NCBI GenBank assembly: GCA_016584495.1
Contig: WAID01000004.1
Coordinates: 682,001 to 746,000, forward strand
DNA length: 64,000 bases
Reading direction: 5' to 3'
DNA from: Celoporthe dispersa
Lineage: Eukaryota; Ascomycota; Sordariomycetes; Diaporthales; Cryphonectriaceae
Of the stretch, positions 46,318 through 57,163 are shown in pieces. The notes under the pieces were generated by a model that was not told where the DNA came from, did not search any database, and worked only from the letters and a program-made list of their open reading frames with translations. Made by a program: the position numbers and the translations under genes. Every line of letters begins with the position of its first letter. Position 1 is the first letter of the stretch.

Positions 46318-48534
46318 ATGACTGCGAAAATTAATCATGCGGAGGATATAGGTGCGTGGCAGAAGAAGATGGGGTCACAGAATCCCCTCTTTGTACCATA
46401 CGCCCACGAAATCCCTCCTCATTTCGACCTCAGCAACCCAGAACACCTCTCTGTCCGCGCATTCAGCAAGGGATCTACTATGAGGTCCGCTATGGACTTT
46501 GCAGCCACGGGTTCGGCCGCTGGCATGCACCAGCGCAAGAAACATAGCCATCGGAAGCTGGTCCTCTGCTTTGACGGAACAGGGAACAAGTTCCATGGCG
46601 ACGACAGCGACTCCAACATCCTCAAGATTTTTAGGATGCTTGACCGCACTGCGTGCGATCAGTGTAAGCCCAGCGTTCCTGAGTCTGCGCGACGGCCGAC
46701 TGCATGCTGACACCCCAGACAGTTCACTACTATCAGCGTGAGCAGCATTCGCCTCAGTCGTGGATCTTGCTAACATACAACTGACATTTTCGGTGTTCCA
46801 AAACAGCTGGCATAGGCACATATGTAGTGTCCAACTCACTCACTCACACATCTCGGCGTCAACGACTCAAGTCCTGGTACCTCAAGGCGAAAGACAGCGC
46901 AGTAGGCTCGTCTTTCGACCAGCATGTTGTTGGCGGGTATCGTTTCCTGATGCGCTTCTACTGCCCTGGGGACGAGATCTATATTTTCGGCTTCAGCAGG
47001 GGTTCGTACATTGCCCGCTTCCTGGCGGAGATGCTCGACTATGTCGGCTTGCTGTCGCACGGCAACGAGGAGATGGTAGCCTTCGCGTGGAAGGCGTTTT
47101 TCTCAGTGGCAGTGCCGCCGAAACGCGCGCGGAGACGACGAGGAAGCACTGAAGAAAAAACATGACATGTACGAATACATGAAGGGCTTCCGCGAGACCT
47201 TCAGCAGGCCGGTGAGGCGCATCCGGTTTATTGGGCTCTTTGATACCGTCAACAGCGTGCCAAGGTTCGAGACCGCCTGGATGGAGCGCAACAAGTTCCC
47301 GTACACTGCCAGGAGCTCAGCCAAGGTCATCCGGCATGCCGTGAGCATCGACGAGCGTCGCGCCAAGTTCCGCCAGGACTTGTTGTACCAGAGTGAGTCG
47401 AAGACAAACAACCGCCACCACGGTTCCCACCATCACAGTCTTCATGACTCCATCGGCCAGATGGTGCACGGGGTGCAGGAAAGGTATCATCGTCGATCCA
47501 CGGTGGCAAGGAATGGCCCGGAGAAGGCGGGGCAGAAATCCGAAGCAACCCAAGATGAAGATCGGGGACGAGGGTCTTCGCAGGCTAGCAAACTTATGGT
47601 CCCAACGCCGGATGAGTTGGGCGGGCCACATGACCCCACGCCGTTCCGTAGGCGTTCACGCTCAAAGTCTCGAGCGACCCTGCATACGATAGACACGGCA
47701 TCCGACTACTCTCAAGTTGGTCCCCTGAACGGCGTTGATGAGGAGGACTCGGAGTCTGAGAACGAGATGGAACAAGATATCGACGAGGTCTGGTTCGCAG
47801 GCGGCCACGGCGACGTCGGTGGTGGCTGGGAAGTCGAGAAAGAGACAAAGAGCACCAGCCATGTGCCGCTGGTATGGATGGTGCGGGAGGCAACCAAGGC
47901 CGGTCTCGCATTCGATGTAGAGAAGGTCATCGCCATGGGTTGCTACCAGGCCATGGGCGACTACCAGGCCACTGCTGCGCCGCATGGAAAGAGTATCGAC
48001 CGCCCGACGGTCCCTGATATTCGGATTTCTGCCATCAGCACGGCCGCCGGGACGCAGCAAGGAGATGAGGGTCATCCAGAGGCTGAGAACGCGGACACCA
48101 GCAACACGACCACGACTAAAGGGGACCCGCGCTTGGAGTTCCATGAGATGATGCACAAAGCCCATGTGGCCCGCATCCACGACTCTCTCCAATTTGGCGG
48201 CGGTCTGAGCTTCGCGACGGTGCTGAGCTGGAGATTCATGGAGTATATGCCGTTTCGACGGATGGATCTTCAGCAGGACGGCACATGGAAACCAATTCGG
48301 TGGCCACTACCGTGCGGCGAAGTCAGAGACATCCCAGACAATGTGCGAGTGCACGGCAGCGTGATTCGTCGGATGAGGGAGGACAAGAGCTACCGGCCTG
48401 GTAATCTCATCGTCGGCGGTGGTGGCAGAGGTTGTAAGGTCGCGCCAGAGTCTTATGGCATGGGAGACTGGGTGTGCGTGGAGAATCAAGGAGATCCTGT
48501 GACCGAGGTGTGGAAGCGTGGCCAGACAGGCTGA
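46318..48534 (+). CDS. DUF2235 (Tle1-type) alpha/beta-hydrolase; microexon and one frame break
   Basis: Exons 46318-46663, 46723-46737 (15 nt) and 46807-48534 give about 695 aa after removing one base near 47118-47130. The domain starts RKLVLCFDGTGNKFHG with NILKIFRMLDR, then HYYQPGIGTYV, which is built across the two introns. The nucleophile elbow GFSRGSYIARFLAEML (GxSxG) and later DEVWFAGGHGDVGGGW are hallmark DUF2235 motifs. The RRIRFIGLFDTVNSVPRFE segment links them. Between the halves lies a disordered Ser/Arg/His-rich insertion (HHGSHHHSLHDSIGQM). The break separates FFSVAVPP from ARGDDEEALKKKHDMYEY. Bacterial Tle1 relatives are phospholipases, while fungal members are uncharacterised, so lipase activity is inference. 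No signal peptide. Confidence 0.82.
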
Positions 48535-48976
48535 ACAAGTCGGAGTAACTGTGGCAGATGTGTTCAGTTTTGCGTATGATCTGATCAAGACCGTTGTTCT
48601 TTTCCTGCGTACCTGAGCAGTCCTAAGACGCAAATTAATATGCACACATGTTTCCATGACGCATTGACCGTCGCTTGCTCTAAGTATGCATCCAGGATCT
48701 GGCGATCACTGGGTACAGACAGAATTCCTCACCCTCCACTCTCAGGAGCGAGAGAGCGAGACCGGGAGACTGGCCTGAGATCGCGAGGGAGAGCATTTAG
48801 ATGCAGGGGTCAAGCCTAGGTCCTTTCAGCACATTGTCTCTGCCCTGATGGCTTTCCGGCACGCCATATAGGCTCGTTGTGTGTACGCTCGAGTGCGTCG
48901 AAGAGCTGACCCGTGCCGCGCTTGATATTTACTCCTTCTCTCTTTAGTCCTCTTCGTCGACAGTGTCTCTGCGTGC
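48535..48976. other. convergent 3' region
   Basis: 442 bp between the stop codons of the DUF2235 gene and the MIOREX-7-like gene. No ORF of interest. Confidence 0.5.
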
Positions 48977-49535
48977 TCATCTGCGCGGGTGGCGAGGAGG
49001 GCCTGGAGGCGGTGGAGGGTTCGTCGGCGTGCCGCGGAACTGGTTGCGGAGCTCGTCGACAAAGTGCTTTAGGAAGCCATTGCTGCTCGACCCAGGAAGT
49101 TCTATATTTTCCGAGGGAGTCATCCCATCAGCATGTCTCTTGACTTGCATCCACCATAGATGTGGAATAGGCCTACCTGTCGCCTCGCCTGGCCTTAATG
49201 GCTCGTGGGGATCGCGGCCGTACTTCCGATCCTGCACCCTCCGGTGGATCCGACGGACCATGCTGTGAAATCCTGGGCTGCGTAGAATCTGCGCACAGGG
49301 GATCAGACGGGGGATATAGGCAGTAGTCACAGGATGTTTAGACGAACCTGCGCAACTATGTAGTTCTGGAGGTGATGCGTCAACGGTCAGCAGTCTGTTC
49401 CACGTCCATTCCACAGCGCATTCTTGGGCCGGTAGGGCGCGCTGAGGGTTCTTGGAGAGAGCGTGTTTGTGGATCCGCGGCACGTACCTCACAGACGAGA
49501 AGAACCCTGATGGCCGAGTTGACCCAGAACGCCAT
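48977..49535 (-). CDS. MIOREX complex component 7-like small mitochondrial protein
   Basis: Exons 49535-49488, 49365-49348, 49288-49177 and 49101-48977 total 303 nt, 100 aa, in frame. The second exon is only 18 nt and its donor is GTTCGT, an unusual sequence, but it supplies NYIVAQ directly before ILRSPGFHSMVRRIHRRV. The body reads YGRDPHEPLRPGEAT, then ELPGSSSNGFLKHFVDELR, NQFRGTPTNPPPPPGP. This is the compact layout of fungal MRX7-like proteins (RSPxFHxxVxxxH, GxxPxEPLxPGEAT, FxxxFxxELxxQxRGxPT). MRX proteins associate with the mitochondrial expressosome in yeast; the specific job of MRX7 is unknown. The N-terminus MAFWVNSAIRVLLVCE is short and hydrophobic and could help mitochondrial targeting. 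Confidence 0.68.
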
Positions 49536-50478
49536 CTTTGGAGGAGAGCTTCTATGGTAGCAGGCTCATGAGCTTTGGCTGTTAAAAATAAGAAAAGAAA
49601 AAAAAAGTTGTCTGCTGTGAGGAAGGTGGCGAACCGTCATGATGCACGTCGACCCCAACATCGCATGGATTACTGGCGCACGGACCACTCTAACCGCAGT
49701 GGACTGGTAAGTGGGGCTGTTTTATGTGTAGTCCCATGCTGATTGGCACAATACCATTCTTACCACACAGTGCTCGCCAGCTACGTAATCAGCGAGATTG
49801 GGTGGGAGAGGCAGTTTTGTCACGCCTTCAGAAGACGCGGCGTCGTGCTGTGGTGTTTAGAAGACGTGTGTCCGACTATTTCGAGCTTGTTCATTACATA
49901 GCTAGACGCGCTACGCGCTCTTGTTTTTGCTGTAAGCTTGGCGTGGTCTTCTTGTAGGTAATTACACCTGGACGGAGGGAACCATTAGAAGGTCAACTAG
50001 AAAGAATGAAGACATCTTTCCCGTCTTTCCATCCTATTGTCTCACGGGTATTCCAATCACGCAGCAGACCATGCTCGCTCGCTTACCAGAAACCCCATGA
50101 CGTCTACAGACTGCAGCCCAGTGCCGCAGTGATGCATCCAATACTCGGCTGAATCTAACGGCTTCTGAGGCGTCAGTGGAGCTCGAGTTGCAGTCCTACG
50201 GAGCACTGGCTGCACCAGCCAATACGGCATCAATATGATGACCCCTACCATTGTGATCTCATCTGCGTTTCCTTATCAGGACGAGCCTGCAAGACATCTC
50301 TTCCCAACCTTGTCGGGTTTGGTTTGGCCCTGCTGCTTATGCATCATATGATGGCGATTGGTCGGGCACCAGATAATGTTCTACCCCTCACGCATGCATC
50401 TATAATCCAACCATGACGGGTAACTTCCGAGGTCGTTGACGTCCCACATGGTCCAGATTCTCAAACTCACGAAACACC
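49536..50478. promoter_or_regulatory. divergent intergenic region between the MIOREX-7-like and P450 genes
   Basis: Contains both promoters. An A-rich patch lies near 49.59 kb. No ORF here has family features. Confidence 0.45.
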
Positions 50479-52673
50479 ATGGGTCTTGCGAATCTCACCG
50501 AGGACATGGGCGTTCAGGTGGCTTTGGGGCTATGCTCTCTGGTCGTTCTGAGAATCATCTGGGAACTCCTCTTCTCTCCGCTCCGGGACTTTCCTGGGCC
50601 CTTCGCCGCCAGATTTACTAATCTTTGGCGGGCTGCATGGTGGGTTCCTCCATATCCCAACTTACACCTTCTTCCTTGGAATGTGTCGAGGTTTCCTCTG
50701 GGTTCGGAGAGCTACGAACTTCATAAGCTCCCCACAGGGAAATTCTCTGCTTTGAGAATAATACTAGATGGTTATTGATAGCTGTCACCTTTAATACAGG
50801 TCTGCGAAGGGTGACATCGACACAACACACCTAAAGTGGCATCGCAAATACGATGCTACGGCTGTGAGGATCGGGCCCCATGCCATCAGCATTGGGAACC
50901 CCGATCTCATCCGAACGATTTACACCACCAAAGACCCTTGGAAAAAGGCATGTTCCTCGACCAAGTCAATTCCTCGCCAATGTTGCTGGACCGGCCTGCT
51001 GATATTCACACTGTCTAGTCGAATATGTATCGGGCCAGTACGACCTCCCTCCGCCTTGATCCAGAGTGTCTGGTTGCGATTGAAGGTTGTTAATGTAGAA
51101 ATTGATACAAAGATGACGCTCTCATTAACGGACAGGTGATTTCTAACGTCTTCAATACGGATGATAATGCCTGGCATGACAAGCACATGAGACCAATCCG
51201 CAGTCTCTGGACCATGTAGGTGTTCAGGAGATCCGTCATCTGCAGCTCTAGCCCGAATGCCCTGCCCACACAAGTCTCTCTACCAGGACAAAGGTTCTCG
51301 AGCAAGAACCAGCCATCGACGAGACTCTGAGCAAGCTACTTCAAAAGCTGGAGACTAAATTTGTGGATGGAGAGAATGCCGGTCAAGTCTGCATGATGGA
51401 CAAGTGGCTAGGCTATTTCGCATGGGATGTGACGGCGAATATCAGCTTCGGTCGGCATTATGGTTTTCTCGAACAGGAGAAGGATGTGGACAATTTGTGA
51501 GAGACCGGTCCCTTTCTAGATGCTCGGAGACCATTCTCTTTTTTTGTTGTCTGCACTGATCCATGGCTAATTTTTCCTACTTTGATGCAGGATCGGTGAC
51601 TCAACCAAGGGCCTCTACTACTTCGCGCCTGTGTCTCAAATCCCATGGGTCGATCATCTTCTGGACAAGAATCCAATCATGCGCATCGGACCGAAGCCGA
51701 CGTTGACGGGTATCTTCTATGCCTACGAGGTAGTAGCTGAGTATGAACAAGAACTGGAAGCCAAGGGGGAGAGGTTTACGTCTGCAGAGCACTATCTGGA
51801 CAAGTATACCAAGCTGTCAGTGTCTTTCTTGTTCGTGGAGCCTTAGTGGTCCGGAGCCTGACGTTCCCATCCAAAATGACAGGAAGAAGACGTGCCAGGA
51901 CCCCAAGGTTGACAACGACCAGATTGTGTCATGGTTGATGCTCAACGTCCTCGCAGGCGGCGATACAAGCTCCGCTACGATGAGGGCAGCCGTATACTAT
52001 CTGGCCAAGATACCACACGCTCACGCCCGACTTACCACAGAGCTGGACAGCGCGCGTCTCTCACTACCCGCGCAGTGGTCTGACATTAAGAGTCTCCCGT
52101 ATCTGGACGCTGTGGTGAGAGAAGCGTTGCGCATCAATCCTGGCATAGCCATGATCTTCGAGCGAGTCGTCCCGCCGGGTGGCTTGACCCTTCCTGATGG
52201 ACGATTTATACCCGCTGGAACGAAAGTGGGTGTCAACCCTGCGGTGACGAACCGCGACCGTGTCGTGTTCGGCGGCGACGCGGATGATTTCAACCCAGAC
52301 AGGTGGCTTAGGCGAGATGACGAGGGCGAGGCCGAGTTTGAGGCTCGGCTCAGGAGAATGCGTGATGTAGCAGACCATACCTTCGGCGGTGGCTCTCGCG
52401 TGTGCATGGGCCGTTACTTCGCACAGCTGGAGCTCTTCAAGCTGTTCGCGACGCTGTATTCCGCCTTTGATGTAAGATCACAACTTCCTTCTTCGACAAC
52501 GACGCCCAGATTGAGCTGGAAACGCGTTTTCGTCCAGAATCGTACCGGAGTACTGACTCAACCTCCACGAAAAGATCAGGCTACAGGATCCCTCTCATAA
52601 TTGGAAATATCATGATGCGTGGTTCGTCTACCAATGGGATATGCCGATGCTCATTACCAGGCGGCAGAAGTGA
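50479..52673 (+). CDS. cytochrome P450, pisatin-demethylase-like group; one frame break and two unclear splice sites
   Basis: Exons I can place: 50479-50639, 50800-about 51015, 51136-51215, 51287-51496, 51591-51815, 51883-52471, and a final part ending at the stop 52671-52673. An N-terminal membrane anchor (VALGLCSLVVLRIIWELLF) and proline hinge (LRDFPGPFAARFTNLWRAAW) open the protein. Core motifs follow: RPIRSLWTMTKV, I-helix VLAGGDTSSATMRAAV, ExxR in DAVVREALRINPG, INPxVxNRDRVVFG-like NPAVTNRDRVVFGG, FNPDRWLRR, and the heme loop FGGGSRVCMGRYFAQLELF. The C-terminus reads NWKYHDAWFVYQWDMPMLI. One A seems to be missing at 50942-50946 (DPWKK then GMFLDQV). The join from DIHT to VISNVF needs a weak GTCTAG donor, and the last intron is ambiguous. 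It is probably functional or only recently lost. Class II ER-anchored monooxygenase; substrate unknown. Confidence 0.78.
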
Positions 52674-53270
52674 CGGGAGTCTATGGTCGACAAGCGGCAG
52701 AATGATATGAGACGATCGGTGAGTCGGGCAAAGAGGAAGGGGTCCCATGAAACCTGCTAGGAGGTATGGCGTTTACGCATACCTTTACCCTGAGATGGTA
52801 TCAGCGTACAATGGTACGATGGGCTTTTCTTCAGGGTCAAGGAAAGCTAACCACTAAGGAGGAAAATCCAAGTTGCATTTGGGATTATACTAATATAGGC
52901 TTGTAAAGTTAGCCCATAGTGTTACTTTTTTTTGTTTGGGGAAGACTGTCTTCTTACCGGTAATATCACAAGGAATGGAGGTATCAAAGTACTCAAGTAT
53001 GGATGTAAGCAAATCAGATTGTCATCCGATCAAGCGACGACGTCTGAAGACAGTAGCAGCGACTACTCTCTGGTTCCTCACTTGCTTGCTGCGTCGATTC
53101 TGGACCCATCTAGATAGCTATTTCTCGCATCAGAAAACAGACTGCTAATAGCAGGCTTGTATCTTTCTTATACTTCAATCCACTCGACGCTCATTCCTTC
53201 CTCTACATCAGATCGAATACTTCGATCCAGCCAAGATTTCACCCCATTCCTCTACTACATATCGAGCTGA
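52674..53270. other. intergenic region after the P450 gene
   Basis: AT-rich relative to the flanking gene, no supportable ORF. Confidence 0.45.
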
Positions 53271-54035
53271 TGGCATTATGGCTGCGCAGCCACAGCAGAG
53301 CCATCCCAACACCAAGAGTCAATCTGCACTCACCTATGCTTCCACGGCCCTAACGACTTGTACGAGTGCGATAGATGTGTTACATTCAAACTCGGCAGCA
53401 CTAGTCCCAAATACACCAACAAGCTGTTGGCACGATGGGAGCAGAGGTAGAATGACCCGAATTATGGCCCCGAGAGGAGGTCCACTGCCTTTCTGCAATT
53501 TGGCTTCCATACCGTGCCAGATGGTCAGCGTCTCTACGTTTACACTGAGGATGGACTCGCAGCATACCAAGAACGCTGGGTCATATATTGGTTTGATGAA
53601 TTCGTACATGACGAACAATTTTTTTTAAACTCGATCAATGAGATTGGTGCGTGCTTGATTTTCAATACAGCCTGCATGCCTTGACATTCGACTGGAAACC
53701 AACCGGCATGGTAATATACGAAACTCGAAATTGTGGCTCGATTATGAGGAACCGACCGACCTTGCGCGAATTCAAGTCTTGGGACAACGTCAACGAGAAA
53801 GCCTTGGGACAAGAGCTAGATGGTTATGACAAGAGACGTGCTGTTTTAGTCTCTGTGCGCTTGGGGCCTTTGACGCCGGGATCGAGGCAGTAAAACGGAT
53901 CACATGGACTCCAAATTGGCAGTTACGGAACGAAAACCAAATAAACTTTGTATTCACCAAAGATCCTGCACACGCCACACACTTGATTTCGCTCTCCAGG
54001 TTCAGCAAGTACGCATTTCAAAGGGGCTCAAAGTA
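53271..54035 (+). pseudogene. broken coding remnants of an unrecognised protein
   Basis: Protein-like stretches appear in successive plus-strand frames without usable splice signals: CFHGPNDLYECDRCVTFKLG up to an in-frame TAG near 53450, then FLQFGFHTVPDGQRLYVYTE and WVIYWFDEFVHDEQFFLNS, then LHALTFDWKPTGMVIYET and FKSWDNVNEKALGQELDGY, then FDAGIEAVKRITWTPNW. Together they suggest a decayed gene of at least 230 codons. I cannot assign a family. The neighbouring NLR fragment points to a decaying immune-receptor neighbourhood. Confidence 0.4.
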
Positions 54036-54296
54036 GAAGGCCGGGAGCATTAGTCTCTCATATCTCAGAGCAGGAATTGAAGAAGGGAAGGTGTCGACAC
54101 TATGCGCTTTCACCGCCCGCAGGATCTCGCCATGGCTCCTCTCAAAATTATCCAAGCTTCCAAATTTGGTTTCACCGCGGCGACCCCGACGTCGCGCGCC
54201 AATGAACCCTCCGGGGGGCTGAGCCGGGAAAACCGGGCCCCTGGTTCAGGGTCATCCGATGTCCTCGCCTCGCTGCAAGGCTATCTGTCCTCCTTC

Positions 54297-54776
54297 TTAC
54301 CACGCGGTATGCTGGTCTGTATTCTGAAACACGAACACCCCAGGCGACGACGAGAGGTAACGCTGGCCCTCCACGTCCACTCTCCAGCAGTAGAAACTCC
54401 CTGCCTGGACGCCGCGTAGCATTTCGTCGTACTTAGGTTCACAGGCGCATGGTCCGTGGCCCTGCTTCGAAACTTCATGCAGCGGGAGAAACATGAGAGC
54501 CAACCGGTAACCAGGAGTGGGGACCCGCTGCTGCCACTCAAAAATACCCGAAACACCGCTGGCCATGTCATGTTGAGCCAGGCTTGAGTGGATCTGAAAG
54601 TGAGTATGCTTGTTCAAGACGACAGGATCTCGCCGCCCAACGATATTTACAAAAACAATATTGGGTCCACAATTGTCGACTCCAAGGCGCAGAGAACCTC
54701 CCGGGTTCGACAAGTGACATTGGGGCGTGGTCCAATCACCAGCACAACAGATCTCACCTGAGGCGGCCAAGCAGCA
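54297..54776 (-). CDS. hypothetical minus-strand ORF, possibly the last exon of a small gene
   Basis: The frame reads like protein (LRLGVDNCGPNIVFVNIVGR, LNKHTHFQIHSSLAQHDMAS, IFEWQQRVPTPGYRLALMF, MLRGVQAGSFYCWRVDVEG) and ends FQNTDQHTAW. It has no ATG at its 5' end, only an internal one at MASGVSGIFEW, so either upstream exons exist or it is a remnant. It overlaps plus-strand sequence just before the NLR fragment, and the two cannot both be intact genes there. No family recognised. Confidence 0.3.
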   Translation of the reverse strand, partial: CCLAASGEICCAGDWTTPQCHLSNPGGSLRLGVDNCGPNIVFVNIVGRRDPVVLNKHTHFQIHSSLAQHDMASGVSGIFEWQQRVPTPGYRLALMFLPLHEVSKQGHGPCACEPKYDEMLRGVQAGSFYCWRVDVEGQRYLSSSPGVFVFQNTDQHTAW

Positions 54777-54909
54777 CACAGAACGTGGCTACCGAGGACG
54801 ACTCGGAGGAAGACAAGTCACAGGCGGCCAGGACAAGACCTGTGGGATCAGACGCTGGGCGTCTTGTGTAGCCCTGAGGAACGACAGAACTCGAGTCCTC
54901 TCAATCACC

Positions 54910-56385
54910 ATGGCCAACGGCGAGGAAAGCTTATTGGCCTTGACGAGGTCCGGCTTCGGGAGCAGCGGCCTGCTCCCCATCTCGATACCCGAATACAGCG
55001 CCGACGAGATCAAAGTCTACATCGACACGCGTCTCGCTGCGGACGTGGACGAGCGGGATGCGATCGCTGCTAAGATGGTCGACAAATCCGGCGGCCTGCA
55101 GCTGTGGGCAGAGATGGTGACGGCCATCGTCAACGAGGCGAGCGAGGGTGGCGTATCGGGGGAGGTGATCATGGGCATGCTGGACGACATTGCACCGACG
55201 ATGGTCGGAAAGCTGGACGACTTGTATGCTTGGAAGCTGAGCCGGTTGGGTCCTATGGAGCAGGCGCAGGCCTTCCTGGTGATGCAGTGGGTCATCCTAG
55301 CAGCAGAGCCGTTACGGCTCAATGAGCTGCTTGCTGCGATGAGGCTGACGCTCGCGATACGTCAACGTGAAGGGCGCAAGGAGTGGGATTCGAACTCGTT
55401 CCTGGACATCGAGCCGCCCATGTCCGCGGAGGATATGAAGCCCGCGGCAGCTCATGAGCTGGGCGTTGGAATCCCGATGGACTCACCTGTGCTGTTCTGG
55501 AGATGGATACAGCGGATCTCGCAGGGACTGCTCAAGCTGGAGTCTGCAGGCGGCCCGGACAGCAGGATATCGAACGACCCGCTGGGCCGGAAACGCCTCC
55601 GACCAGCTCATAACTCTGTCCTACAGTTCTTCCGAAAGAGCAGAGGGTTCCAGTCGCTCTCACCCCTGCCCGATGAGCAGCACGCAAGGCTCCCCTCGAC
55701 AGACACTCTCATCGACAACAGCCACTACAGCCTCCTGCACGCGTGTCTGAGCTATCTCAACATGGCAGAACTCGACTACCTGGGCCGGGACATGCCTGAA
55801 GAGATGGACAAGCGGCTGCAGTATGCCAAAGACCAGAGGAAGATGGCCATGTCCTCATTTCCATTCCTGCGATATGTAGTCGACAACCTCGTCTTCCACC
55901 TGCTCTGCCCAAGGCAGTGCAGGTACTTTCTGCCACAAGCAGAGCTTCTCGGGCTCTTCACAGCCAAGGGGTGCCGCATCTGGCGGAGGTGGACGTATCT
56001 CCTGGGCTTCAGTATCGACGACGCTGATCCCAACGCCATCCTCAACAAAGCGAGTCAGGGCGCGACCAAGAGGCTGCTCGCACCGGTATATGGCGCCAAG
56101 TACAGACTGATCAGAGTCCTTCGAAAGGTGTGGAAGACGGCGATGGAGCAGCACAGGAACGGCATCCTGTCTGACGAAAAAAATACCATTGAGAGAGAAG
56201 CACACGACCTGTTGAAGTCTGCTTCCTCTACACAGCCGATCCTGCCTAATCTTGTAGGCGGAGATGACCCAACAAAGTTGCTGCTAGTACCACCTGTGAG
56301 TCCACTGTCGGACTCGTTCTCTTCCCTTGATACGCCAAGTCCACCTTCTCCAGAGGTTGTTGATTGGAATGCAAAAGAGGGTTAG
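54910..56385 (+). pseudogene. 3' part of a NACHT-type NLR (STAND) gene lacking its P-loop region
   Basis: The open frame from the ATG at 54910 encodes 491 aa without a Walker A or B motif. It begins within what in fungal NLRs follows the NACHT core: LPISIPEYSADEIKVYIDTR, IAAKMVDKSGGLQLWAEMV and LYAWKLSRLGPMEQAQAFLV with WVILAAEPLRLNELLAAMRL. This is the sensor/winged-helix part. It continues with LRPAHNSVLQFFRKSRGF and HYSLLHACLSYLNMAELDYL, the typical post-NACHT linker, but no ankyrin, WD40 or TPR repeats follow before the stop. Upstream in the same frame (54727-54909) the sequence is only weakly similar. Either an N-terminally truncated relic or a gene whose 5' exons are lost in the broken region before it. 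Confidence 0.6.
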
Positions 56386-57163
56386 AGAGCCTCAGTGCTT
56401 AAGAATGAGCTTTTGAGGATTGGTTTCTTCTTCTTCTTTTTCTTTTCTTTGTTCTAAGATGTGATAGGCTGGCTGGAGTGAAGCCTGGAAGGATAGGAAA
56501 GAATGGGGGAAAATTAAATACCATGGACATCACTGGCCTAGTCGTACAGAGAGCTGTATATAGATGCTTAATGCCTAGAAGAATCAACTTAGTAAGACTC
56601 ATGAGAAATCGTTCCGTGGTAGTATCACTTACATGCTGCAATATTAGTCAAAGGGGTCAATATCCTTGGGTGAGTGAGCCAAGAAGAGCCTCGTGGCCCT
56701 CGTCACGACATCCTTTTACGCACGCTGGTCCTCTTTTGCATTCCCGACTTGTGGTTAAAAAACCACCAAGAAGTCGAAAGAGCCCTGTATGATGTCCGAT
56801 ATGAGTATTGAAGGGAGATGACCGAGGAATCAATCTTCCTGGACGCTCGGAAAGGAAACGAACGAGACAGTTAGAGAAGTTGATGTCCGGGGCGGGTGCG
56901 GACCAGCTGCTGACAGCTGGCGGCATGCTTGACCAGGGTGCAGCGCTAACAAGAACGGCAGGCGGTATCCCTGATATGACATCGACTCTCTCTATCGTCC
57001 TAGTATTCTGCCGGTCAAACTTCAATTTTCTGACTCTGCAGTGATCGATGTCCGCAGCTTGACCGTTTGGGAGGGCGAGTTGTCAAAATGTGCCGTTGCT
57101 CCTTGTCTGGCCTCCCCTGATATATCTTACCTCTCCTCCTCGCTCTCTACTTATCTTTCCTTC
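56386..57163. other. intergenic region before the mitochondrial transcription factor gene
   Basis: Contains the promoter of the next gene; a pyrimidine-rich leader (CTCTCCTCCTCGCTCTC) precedes the ATG at 57164. No supportable ORF. Confidence 0.45.

Noticed and set aside
53278..53628. 116-aa plus-strand ORF starting MAAQPQQSH
   Set aside because: A different frame over the same bases is far more protein-like but is interrupted by a stop, so the region is described as a broken gene.
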